Position numbers and translations under genes: made by a program. Below, in pieces: positions 1 through 5,706 of a DNA stretch of 11,106 bases. Source of the stretch: Candidatus Altarchaeales archaeon WOR_SM1_86-2 (GTDB taxonomy: Archaea > Altiarchaeota > Altiarchaeia > IMC4 > MCBC01). The notes beneath the pieces are model-generated. The model had not been told where the DNA came from. It worked only from the letters and a program-made list of their open reading frames with translations, and did not search any database. Location of the stretch: contig MCBC01000025.1 of NCBI GenBank assembly GCA_001723855.1, positions 1-11,106 on the forward strand. The letters run 5' to 3'. Numbering within the stretch: position 1 is the first letter of the stretch; every line of letters begins with the position of its first letter.

Positions 1-3
1 AAG

Positions 4-558
4 ATGAATGATGCCATAAAGAAATATAATGAAGCGATAAGGATTAACCCCGAATATGCAGAAGCACACAACAGTTTAGGAAGTTTATTGTATAATTTAA
101 AAAGATATGAGGAAGCTGAGAGGGAATACAAGGAGGCGATAAGGATTAACCCTGAACTTGCAATGGCACACTACAATCTAGGAGTTCTTTATGAGTGTAA
201 TGATGAGGGAGTAAGATATGGTAAGGGGTTTAGAATAGATGCTGCTGTAAATGAATACAAAAAGGCGATAAGGATTAATCCCGAATATGCAGAAGCACAC
301 TACAATTTAGGATTTCTCTATGAGTATAATGAAGGTGGAATAAGGCATGGTAAAGGTTTTAGAATAAATGATGCTATGAGAGAATATCCCGAACTTGCAG
401 AAGCACACTACAATTTAGTACTTTTATTTTTAGAAATTAGAAAAATCAAAGAGGCAAAACAAGAACTTGAACTTGCTATAAAATTATTTAAAGAGCAAGA
501 AAGAGGAGCAGATGTAATAAGAGCTGAAGAATTGCTAAAAGAATTGGAGAAAAAATGA
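4..558 (+). CDS. TPR-repeat protein, possibly 5'-truncated by the window edge
   Basis: A tetratricopeptide-repeat protein of 184 residues, probably a protein-binding scaffold; no catalytic motif is seen. TPR units carry the motif AIRINPE(Y/L)AEAHYNLG, with the Pro at residues 16, 50, 93 and 129. The first step is the canonical 34 residues. The next is 43, because a 9-residue insert (NDEGVRYGKGF-like) sits between helices A and B. The last is 36, because a 7-residue segment (K-A-I-R-I-N type) is missing before P129. The C-terminus is a charged capping helix. The reading frame is open to base 1, so the true start may lie upstream and further repeats may be missing. The stop overlaps the gatE start as ATGA, so the two are probably co-translated. 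Cellular role unknown. Confidence 0.85.
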   Translation: MNDAIKKYNEAIRINPEYAEAHNSLGSLLYNLKRYEEAEREYKEAIRINPELAMAHYNLGVLYECNDEGVRYGKGFRIDAAVNEYKKAIRINPEYAEAHYNLGFLYEYNEGGIRHGKGFRINDAMREYPELAEAHYNLVLLFLEIRKIKEAKQELELAIKLFKEQERGADVIRAEELLKELEKK

Positions 559-2687
559 CCCTTAACTATCAAAAACTTGGCTTCAAAGCAGGCATTGAAA
601 TCCACCAACAGTTGGACACTCATAAGTTATTCTGCGGGTGTCCTTCGGAACTCAGGGAGGATGAGCCGGACATTATTGTAAAAAGAAGGATGAGAGCTGT
701 AGCAGGGGAACTCGGGGATGTTGATCCAGCGGCTCTGCATGAATTTTTAAAGGATAGGGAGATAATTTATGAAGCATATTCCGATACAAATTGTCCGGTT
801 GAATTGGATGAAGAGCCCCCGCATCTGCTTAATCAGCAGGCTCTTGAGATCGCATTGGAAGTTTCGCTTCTCTTGAACGCCAAAATCGTGGATGAAGTGC
901 AGGTGATGAGAAAAACGGTCATCGACGGCTCAAACACATCCGGGTTCCAGAGAACCGCACTCGTGGCTATGGACGGCTACATTGAAACCTCTGAAGGCAG
1001 GGTCGGGATCCCGACAATCTGCCTGGAAGAAGATGCCGCAAGAAAGATGGGTGAAGAGGGAAGTGCAACAACTTATCGCCTTGACCGCCTTGGCATACCG
1101 TTGATTGAAATCTGCACCGATGCGAGCATAAAGAATCCCAAGCATGCTCGTGAGGTTGCGGAAAAGTTGGGGATGATTCTCAGATCAACAGGTAAAGTAA
1201 AGAGGGGCATAGGGACAATACGCCAGGATCTGAATGTCTCCATTTTATCAGGGCAGCGGATTGAAGCAAAGGGAGTCCAGGATTTACGGCTGATTTCAAA
1301 GGTTTTAAAGGGGGAGGTTGAAAGGCAATTGAGACTTTTAGAAGTTAAAAAAGAGTTAGAAGAGAGGGGAGTTGGTTTTGATAAAACTTTTTTTAAAAGT
1401 TTTGTTGTTGATGTTTCCGGTATTTTTTCAGAAAATAATAAAAAGACGCGATCAAAGATTATAAAGAATGTATTGGAAAAAAACGGGGTTGTTCTGGCGG
1501 TAAAACTTCCCGGCTTTTACGGACTTTTAGGCTCTAAGTTTTGTGCGATTCCGGGGGCAAGTAAAGAAAGGGAAGAGAAGCGCCGACTTGGTCCCGAGTT
1601 TGCTCAATACGCAAAATCCGCATCCGGCGTAAAGGGGCTGTTTCATTCCGATGAACTGCCTGCTTACGGGATCTCTCAAGAGGAGGTGGATGAAATTAAG
1701 AGGAAACTGGATTGTTCTGATACGGATGCTTTTGTTCTGGTAGCGGCGCAGGAGAAATCTGCAGGGAAAGCATTGGATGCTGTTGTGGAAAGGGCAGGAA
1801 TGGCATTCGAGGGAGTTCCGAAGGAAACACGAAAGGCAAGAGAAGACGGCTCAACGGAATTCATGCGTCCGCTGCCCGGGAGCGCAAGAATGTATCCTGA
1901 AACGGATGAGCCCCCGATCTCAATAACTTCTGAGTTGATTGAAAATATCAGGAAAAACCTTCCGGAACTTCCGGGTGAAAAGATGAAGCGATATACGGGA
2001 ATTGGGTTAAGCAAAGAGATGGCAAACCAGATGATTCATTCTAATTTATGCGACACCTTTGATAACTTTTTAACTAAATTTAAAGAAATTGATCCGACAT
2101 TGATTGCCGTGACATTGTTTTCAATTAAACAGATGGAAAAGGCGGGGGCATCATTTCTTAATGCATTTGAACAGATAGAAAAGGTAGAAGATTCGCTTAA
2201 GTCTTTGAGTCCAACTCCTGAACAGATGGAAAAGGCAGGGGTTTCGATTGGGGCATCACTCCTTCCAGCACTTGAACAGATGGAAAAGATGAGGGCTTCA
2301 TTTAAGTCTCCAAGTTTAACTCCTGAACAGATAGAAAAGATGAGGGCCTCGTTTAAGTCTTTTAGTCCAACTCCTGAACAAATTGAGGGTGTATTAAGTC
2401 TGGTAGAAGAGGGCAAAATAAGCAAGGAAGCAATCCCGGAGATTTTGGCAGAGTTGGGGAAAAACCCTAAGAAGACCGCTTTGGATGTTATGGTAGAAAA
2501 GGGACTTGGTTTGATGTCAAAAGCGGAGGTTGAGGGGGTTATTGCTGAAATAATAAACCAGAATAAGGAGTTAATTCAAAGAATGGGGGACAAAGCATTC
2601 GGACCTTTGATGGGGCTTGTGATGAAGGAACTCGGGGGTAGGGCGGATGCCGGCGTGGTTAGGGAAATTTTGACGGAGAAATTGTGA
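555..2687 (+). CDS. gatE: Glutamyl-tRNA(Gln) amidotransferase subunit E, with a repeat expansion
   Basis: GatE is the kinase/transamidase subunit of archaeal GatDE. It phosphorylates the glutamyl group on Glu-tRNA(Gln) and transfers ammonia supplied by GatD, giving Gln-tRNA(Gln). The N-terminal GatB-like cradle starts with GIEIHQQL (residues 13-20) and continues through VKRGIGTIRQDLNVSI and IEAKGVQ (about 215-242). An AspRS-like insertion domain follows (about 275-430; LPGFYGLLG at 318-326, FHSDELPAYGIS at 363-374). Then come PLPGSARMYPETD (439-451), a helical domain, and a YqeY-like tail (about 608-710) ending GGRADAGVVREIL. The length of 710 residues exceeds the usual 620-630. The excess matches imperfect repeats at about 525-607. 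The ATG overlaps the TPR gene stop (ATGA), with a GGAG-like ribosome site at 546-549. GatD is not in the window. Confidence 0.96.
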   Translation: MTLNYQKLGFKAGIEIHQQLDTHKLFCGCPSELREDEPDIIVKRRMRAVAGELGDVDPAALHEFLKDREIIYEAYSDTNCPVELDEEPPHLLNQQALEIALEVSLLLNAKIVDEVQVMRKTVIDGSNTSGFQRTALVAMDGYIETSEGRVGIPTICLEEDAARKMGEEGSATTYRLDRLGIPLIEICTDASIKNPKHAREVAEKLGMILRSTGKVKRGIGTIRQDLNVSILSGQRIEAKGVQDLRLISKVLKGEVERQLRLLEVKKELEERGVGFDKTFFKSFVVDVSGIFSENNKKTRSKIIKNVLEKNGVVLAVKLPGFYGLLGSKFCAIPGASKEREEKRRLGPEFAQYAKSASGVKGLFHSDELPAYGISQEEVDEIKRKLDCSDTDAFVLVAAQEKSAGKALDAVVERAGMAFEGVPKETRKAREDGSTEFMRPLPGSARMYPETDEPPISITSELIENIRKNLPELPGEKMKRYTGIGLSKEMANQMIHSNLCDTFDNFLTKFKEIDPTLIAVTLFSIKQMEKAGASFLNAFEQIEKVEDSLKSLSPTPEQMEKAGVSIGASLLPALEQMEKMRASFKSPSLTPEQIEKMRASFKSFSPTPEQIEGVLSLVEEGKISKEAIPEILAELGKNPKKTALDVMVEKGLGLMSKAEVEGVIAEIINQNKELIQRMGDKAFGPLMGLVMKELGGRADAGVVREILTEKL
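2127..2390 (+). repeat. Tandem ~51-bp (17-residue) repeats inside gatE
   Basis: Units beginning (K/E)Q(M/I)E start at 2127, 2169, 2220, 2274, 2325 and 2376, with spacings of 42, 51, 54, 51 and 51 bases. The units at 2274-2324 and 2325-2375 are nearly identical in DNA (EQ(M/I)EKMRASFKS followed by a Ser/Pro/Thr stretch). The unit starting at 2376 (EQIEGVLSLV) reads directly into the conserved GatE tail domain and looks like the native copy. The period stays in frame, so this is a coding minisatellite-like amplification. Confidence 0.85.
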
Positions 2688-2704
2688 TTGTGGTTTGACA
2701 ATCA
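2685..2704. terminator. Possible hairpin between convergent genes
   Basis: A 7-bp perfect inverted repeat (TGATTGT / ACAATCA, 6-base loop) includes the gatE stop codon. It lies in the 44-bp gap before the convergent gene ending at 2732. A T5 run follows at about 2720. It could mark transcript 3' ends, but AT-rich stems of this size arise easily by chance. Confidence 0.25.
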
Positions 2705-2731
2705 GGCAAAACGAATGGATTTTTCTCAAAC

Positions 2732-3292
2732 TCATTTGCAAACCCTGCAGCTCTCTTCCTCTCTAAGCAGTTGCTCGTATACCGCCCTTGTTTCGGGATT
2801 CATCAGCGAGTCCATCAGTTTTACCTGGTCAGCTAAAGTTCTGCTCCACTCTCCAACATCGGTTAGAACTGCCTGCATTTGATCGAATGTCAACTCCACT
2901 TCACGGGGCTCAATCAATTCTATGACGGACGGACCATACCTCATACATATGCTCAAAAAGCGCCTGAAATCCCTGACAAAAAGCTTGATCATCACCAATC
3001 CCCTGTAGAACTCCACCCCTGGACCCTTTTCTTCCTTTACTTCATCCTCCACTTCATCCTCCGCCTCATCATCCTCCCCGGACTTTTCAAGGTCATACAT
3101 GTGCGCTTCCAGCAAATCAACCTCCTGTTCCTTATTCAATCTCTCGACCACATGATCTAACGCCTTAAGTAAAAAATCCTTGCTGTTGGATTCCGCCTCA
3201 AAGTAAAGTCTCGCCAGGAACCTGCCCTCGTCTATGTATTTATCCTCATTAAGATCCTCATTAAATGTTTTTTTAACAATCGCTTCTGCCAT
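2732..3292 (-). CDS. Uncharacterised archaeal protein with acidic linker and C-terminal CxxC
   Basis: A 186-residue soluble protein of unknown function. No signal peptide or membrane segment is seen. It has two parts. Residues 1-70 are a charged alpha/beta-like region (GRFLARLYFEAE, then a helix ALDHVVERLNK). Residues 92-160 contain VEFYRGLVMIKLFVRDFRRF, then CMRYGPSVIELIEPREVELT and an amphipathic helix. A very acidic low-complexity linker (about 72-88, mostly E and D) joins them. The protein ends with CRVCK, a CxxC that might bind metal or form a disulfide. The YGPSxIExIEP phrase recalls uncharacterised archaeal proteins that I remember only vaguely. The ATG lies about 27 bases from a TATA-like stretch, fitting a leaderless transcript. 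It converges on gatE. Confidence 0.75.
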   Translation of the reverse strand: MAEAIVKKTFNEDLNEDKYIDEGRFLARLYFEAESNSKDFLLKALDHVVERLNKEQEVDLLEAHMYDLEKSGEDDEAEDEVEDEVKEEKGPGVEFYRGLVMIKLFVRDFRRFLSICMRYGPSVIELIEPREVELTFDQMQAVLTDVGEWSRTLADQVKLMDSLMNPETRAVYEQLLREEESCRVCK

Positions 3293-3342
3293 TTTTATTA
3301 ATTTGATATTTATTATATTGTAATAACATTATCTATTTAAAA
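3293..3342. promoter_or_regulatory. Shared divergent promoter region
   Basis: Only 50 bp, nearly all A/T, separates two divergent start codons. The block TTTATTATA at 3309-3317 lies 26-34 bases upstream of the rightward ATG at 3343. The same block, read on the minus strand as TATAATAAA, lies 17-25 bases or more upstream of the leftward ATG at 3292. Both genes could be transcribed leaderless from overlapping TATA boxes. No Shine-Dalgarno sequence is seen for either start. Confidence 0.5.
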
Positions 3343-3834
3343 ATGAAGGTTAACATGCGGCTTGAATTAAAGGATGTTCCCGGAACCCTGCTCAGGGCAT
3401 TAGAGCCGATCTCGGAACATGGGGGGAACATAATAAGCGTTCTGCACCTGAGGGGTAACGGGGATCTCGTACCTGTGGAGATAATATTCAGGATAGCAGA
3501 CGAATCGATGTTAAATTTAATAACCGGTGCACTGGAAGAGAGAAATATACATGTATCGAAGATAAATGTGGATGGAAGGAGATATTATGAGAAGAAAACG
3601 CATCGTTTCATTTTTATCGGGCATGTGATCGATACGGATATCAGGGACACCATAGACAGAATAAACAAGATAGGTGTGGTGTCGGACCTGGAGGTTGTTA
3701 TGCCGGACCCGGACGAAAAATCATCGGTGCTGATGGTCGTTGACGTTGACCGCGAGAAGAATGAAAAAATGATGGAGGTTGTGGATGATGTTTGCGGTGA
3801 AAAAAATCTCTTGTTGATTAAATCTCTGGATTGA
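3343..3834 (+). CDS. ACT-domain protein, COG2061-type predicted regulator of homoserine dehydrogenase
   Basis: A 163-residue cytosolic protein made mainly of ligand-binding regulatory domains. The N-terminal ACT domain (about 1-75) shows the signature LELKDVPGTLLRALEPISEHGGNI (residues 7-30), the loop that binds amino acids in this superfamily. The remainder (about 85-163) looks like a second, more divergent ACT-like fold (HRFIFIGHVIDTDIRDTIDRI). The match is to the archaeal family annotated as predicted allosteric regulator of homoserine dehydrogenase. That function is a family-level prediction, and no homoserine dehydrogenase gene is present in the window. The first ATG (3343) is preferred because the family usually has a short Mxxx(M/L) lead-in; ATG 3355 is the alternative. 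The 3' end overlaps the convergent lipoprotein gene by 17 bp. Confidence 0.85.
   Translation: MKVNMRLELKDVPGTLLRALEPISEHGGNIISVLHLRGNGDLVPVEIIFRIADESMLNLITGALEERNIHVSKINVDGRRYYEKKTHRFIFIGHVIDTDIRDTIDRINKIGVVSDLEVVMPDPDEKSSVLMVVDVDREKNEKMMEVVDDVCGEKNLLLIKSLD
3800..3806 (-). terminator. Oligo-T run just after the lipoprotein stop
   Basis: Seven A on the + strand give T7 on the minus strand, 12-18 bases past the stop of the leftward lipoprotein gene. Archaeal RNA polymerase can terminate at oligo-dT without a hairpin. The run lies inside the convergent ACT gene, so a leftward transcript ending here would be antisense to that gene's 3' end. Confidence 0.4.
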
Positions 3835-4393
3835 TTTCCTGTGATGCTTTCTCCACGCATTCCTCTTTCAATTCCGTATCCGATATTCCCCTGCAGAGGG
3901 AGACATCCTGTTTTGCTATGCCGACCAATCCGATACATTTTTCCTTCACATAGTCATCCAATATCCTGTCGCAGATAGAAACATCCCTTTTTGCTGCGGC
4001 GACCATTGCGGTGCACTCTTCCCTGCCCGGGTCATGTGATATTTTATCGCAGAGTGAAAGGTCCTTTTTTTCTGCAGCAACCCATAAAATACATGCATCC
4101 TTTTCTTTCTGCAGCGGAGCGTATATCTCATCGCACAGGGAGACATCCTTTTTTTCTGCAGCAACCATTATAATGCAGTAACTCCTTGAACTGTTTGATG
4201 TTTCCTCGCACAGGGAAACATCCTTCTTTGCTTTTGCAACCTCCCGGATACACGCATCCTGTTCACCGGTATCCGACAGATCCATGCACCCGGAAATTTC
4301 CTGTTCCGTATCATTGATGATGCACCCGCTCAACGCCGCGGCTAAAATCAAAAATAATACCGCAAGTGCCCGGATTTTATTTATGTTCTTCAT
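3818..4393 (-). CDS. Cysteine-repeat lipoprotein
   Basis: A predicted membrane-anchored extracytoplasmic lipoprotein of 191 residues. The N-terminus has basic residues (MKNINKIR), a hydrophobic stretch (about 9-21) and a lipobox LSGC with Cys24 as the lipidated residue. The mature part consists of six two-Cys units, with first Cys at 36, 62, 87, 115, 141 and 167 and second Cys at 48, 73, 101, 127, 153 and 179. The usual unit is (A)xxKxDxSLCxxI...EECxxxVA, period 25-28 residues. Such repeats occur in uncharacterised archaeal secreted proteins, and the function is unknown. The reading frame extends to a TTG at 4423 inside archaease, but the ATG at 4393 gives a proper signal peptide. It lies 13 bases after the archaease stop, so it is probably the last gene of that operon. 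Confidence 0.8.
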   Translation of the reverse strand: MKNINKIRALAVLFLILAAALSGCIINDTEQEISGCMDLSDTGEQDACIREVAKAKKDVSLCEETSNSSRSYCIIMVAAEKKDVSLCDEIYAPLQKEKDACILWVAAEKKDLSLCDKISHDPGREECTAMVAAAKRDVSICDRILDDYVKEKCIGLVGIAKQDVSLCRGISDTELKEECVEKASQEINPEI

Positions 4394-4406
4394 ATCTTTG
4401 GTTTCA

Positions 4407-4841
4407 TTAAATATCACAGACAACTCTTGCTGTGTATAAACCCCCCTCCTGTTTTATTTCCATGTTGTGATATGTAACCGCTTTCACTTCCGTCTGTATC
4501 CTGTGGCGATCCGGGTCGAAGGGTTCGTAGTTTGCGGACGCCGTTAACGTATATTCACCATTGCCGGAAATCTCTACAGTGAAGTATGTAAATGCCATGC
4601 GATCGACGTCAAACAAGAACAGCAGTTCAGCCAGCCAGTCGTGCAGCAAAATCTCCAACTCAGGCGCTTTGAGTTCGATTTCTTTTACTTCCTTACCTCC
4701 CATTTCCATAATCTCTTCCTTCCCGGCGCCAAGGATCGCGGAAAATAATGCATGTCCGGCGTTCTCAAAGCATTCCCCGAGGGATTTCCCGTATGCTATA
4801 AATTCTAAATCAGCCGTATGATCCAGATACTGAAAATCCAT
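4407..4841 (-). CDS. Archaease (RtcB tRNA-ligase cofactor)
   Basis: Archaease promotes guanylylation and multiple turnover of the RNA ligase RtcB, which joins tRNA exons after intron removal. The 144-residue length is normal. The N-terminal signature LDHTADLEFIAYGKSLGECFENAG (residues 6-29) includes the conserved HTAD acidic site. The middle has LLHDWLAELLFLFD. The C-terminus has FDPxRH...EVKAVTYHNMEI and ends ARVVCDI, carrying the conserved terminal Asp. The ATG at 4841 lies two bases after the S27e stop, with a TAGGA stretch immediately upstream, so it is co-transcribed with rps27e. RtcB is not encoded in this window. Confidence 0.95.
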   Translation of the reverse strand: MDFQYLDHTADLEFIAYGKSLGECFENAGHALFSAILGAGKEEIMEMGGKEVKEIELKAPELEILLHDWLAELLFLFDVDRMAFTYFTVEISGNGEYTLTASANYEPFDPDRHRIQTEVKAVTYHNMEIKQEGGLYTARVVCDI

Positions 4842-4843
4842 TC

Positions 4844-5065
4844 CTATTGTTTGTATCTTGTTAACCTTCCGTGGTCTTCCATTGCAGTAATGGTGGCTTT
4901 AGGTTTTTCTTCTTTGAAAATAGATGCTTTTCCCCCGGTTGGCCTTACCAGTACGGTATTGCACGCTATACACCTCACCGTTGTTGTGGAGTTGCTGAAC
5001 ACCACCTGCTCGTTACCGCATGCATTACATTCTATCCTCAAAAATTTACTCCTTGTCTCTTTCAT
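4844..5065 (-). CDS. rps27e: 30S ribosomal protein S27e
   Basis: A small zinc-ribbon protein of the archaeal/eukaryotic 30S subunit. From the ATG at 5065 it has 73 residues beginning [20 protein letters not shown]. The zinc ligands are Cys13, Cys16, Cys32 and Cys35 (two CxxC), followed by the family signature LVRPTGGKA (39-47). The tail [23 protein letters not shown] is somewhat longer than in typical archaeal S27e of about 60-65 residues. An upstream in-frame ATG at 5080 would add MKRKK. I prefer 5065 because it matches the family start and lies about 30 bases from a TATA-like box near 5092-5100. It ends with TAG, two bases before archaease. Confidence 0.93.
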   Translation of the reverse strand: MKETRSKFLRIECNACGNEQVVFSNSTTTVRCIACNTVLVRPTGGKASIFKEEKPKATITAMEDHGRLTRYKQ

Positions 5066-5102
5066 TTTTTTCCGTTTCATGTAATAATTAGATTAATAAA
5101 GA

Positions 5103-5516
5103 TTAATAGTTTGTCGGGTTCGTGATCATTAAATCACTGTGCTTTACTCCTGCAGTGGATGTTAACCTGTCCTTGATCTCCTTTATTTTCTTTACCTCCC
5201 CCTGCACGATTATTAATTCCAGGCAGTTATGTTCATCCATGTGCTGGTGGATGCTGGACTTTATTATCTCATGATAGTCATGCTGCAGGTCGATCAGAAC
5301 ATCATTAACGCCTCTAACATCATGATCGTAGATTAAAGAGATAACCCCAACACGCTCTCCTTCCTCCTGCCGCATTTCATTCTTCAACATGTACTCCCTC
5401 ACAGCATCCCTTATCGCCTCAGAGCGATTTGCATAGCCCATCTCCCCGGTCATATCGTCAAACCTCTCCAATAGTTTAGGCGGAATTGAAACCCCGATTC
5501 TTGTAATGTTTTGCAT
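5103..5516 (-). CDS. nikR: Nickel-responsive regulator NikR
   Basis: A nickel-sensing DNA-binding repressor of 137 residues, a normal length. The N-terminal ribbon-helix-helix (residues 3-45: TRIGVSIPPKLLERFD, then GYANRSEAIRDAVREYM) contacts DNA. The C-terminal ACT-like domain binds nickel and tetramerises. All four high-affinity nickel ligands can be placed: His79, His90, His92 and Cys98. Their spacings (11, 2, 6) equal those of E. coli NikR H76/H87/H89/C95. A TATA-like stretch near 5543-5552 fits a leaderless start at 5516. The nearest upstream genes encode the nickel enzyme CdhA and a small membrane protein; rps27e follows downstream. Likely targets are nickel transport or nickel-enzyme genes, possibly cdhA. 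Confidence 0.95.
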   Translation of the reverse strand: MQNITRIGVSIPPKLLERFDDMTGEMGYANRSEAIRDAVREYMLKNEMRQEEGERVGVISLIYDHDVRGVNDVLIDLQHDYHEIIKSSIHQHMDEHNCLELIIVQGEVKKIKEIKDRLTSTAGVKHSDLMITNPTNY

Positions 5517-5539
5517 AAAAAGATATTAAATAGATAAAA

Positions 5540-5553
5540 TTAAATATTAATAA
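5540..5553 (-). promoter_or_regulatory. Candidate TATA region for nikR
   Basis: On the minus strand, an AATATTTAATT-like box lies about 27-37 bases upstream of the nikR ATG, the distance expected for a leaderless archaeal transcript. It overlaps the 3' end of the microprotein gene at 5547-5681. The whole stretch is A/T-rich, so box position is approximate. No dyad resembling the enterobacterial NikR site GTATGA-N16-TCATAC was found here. Confidence 0.3.
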
Positions 5554-5681
5554 TTTAAAATGTATTGGATATTTTTGTTCTCCGCCAATTTACTTTTCCG
5601 GTGTTCTAATGTATGGATTACCGTATGGATTGCGTAGCATGTGAAACATATCCCAAACCAGACTAAAAACATTGTTTCCAT
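5547..5681 (-). CDS. Putative 44-residue membrane microprotein with Cys and His motif
   Basis: An open reading frame of 44 codons plus TAA fills most of the 190-bp gap between cdhA and nikR. It starts 25 bases after the cdhA stop and ends 30 bases before nikR. The N-terminal half is a hydrophobic helix (METMFLVWFGICFTCYAI, about residues 4-22), followed by a basic, polar tail (EHRKSKLAENKN). Within and just after the helix are C12, C15, H19, H23 and H27, a CxxC plus His-x3-His-x3-His on one helical face that could bind a metal. No ribosome site is evident, and ATG 5672 is an alternative start. I do not recognise a family. The membrane-like composition and tight fit support a real gene, but chance cannot be excluded at this length. 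Confidence 0.45.
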   Translation of the reverse strand: METMFLVWFGICFTCYAIHTVIHTLEHRKSKLAENKNIQYILNY

Positions 5682-5706
5682 TTTTAGCGCAATTATGTGA
5701 ATTGAA

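Noticed and set aside
3029..3079. Tandem CTTCATCCTC-like repeats as a DNA-level repeat or CRISPR fragment
   Set aside because: They encode the Glu/Asp-rich linker of the gene at 2732-3292 and are explained as low-complexity coding sequence. There are no spacer-like units.
4394..4423. TTG start at 4423 for the lipoprotein
   Set aside because: It would put ten polar residues before the signal peptide and overlap archaease by 17 bases. The ATG at 4393 gives a standard basic-hydrophobic-LSGC signal.
5610..5632. Direct repeat of GTATGGATT, with GTATGG resembling the NikR half-site GTATGA, upstream of nikR
   Set aside because: The copies are in direct orientation 12 bases apart, with no opposing TCATAC-like arm. 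They are explained by the encoded His-Thr-Val-Ile-His-Thr of the microprotein frame.
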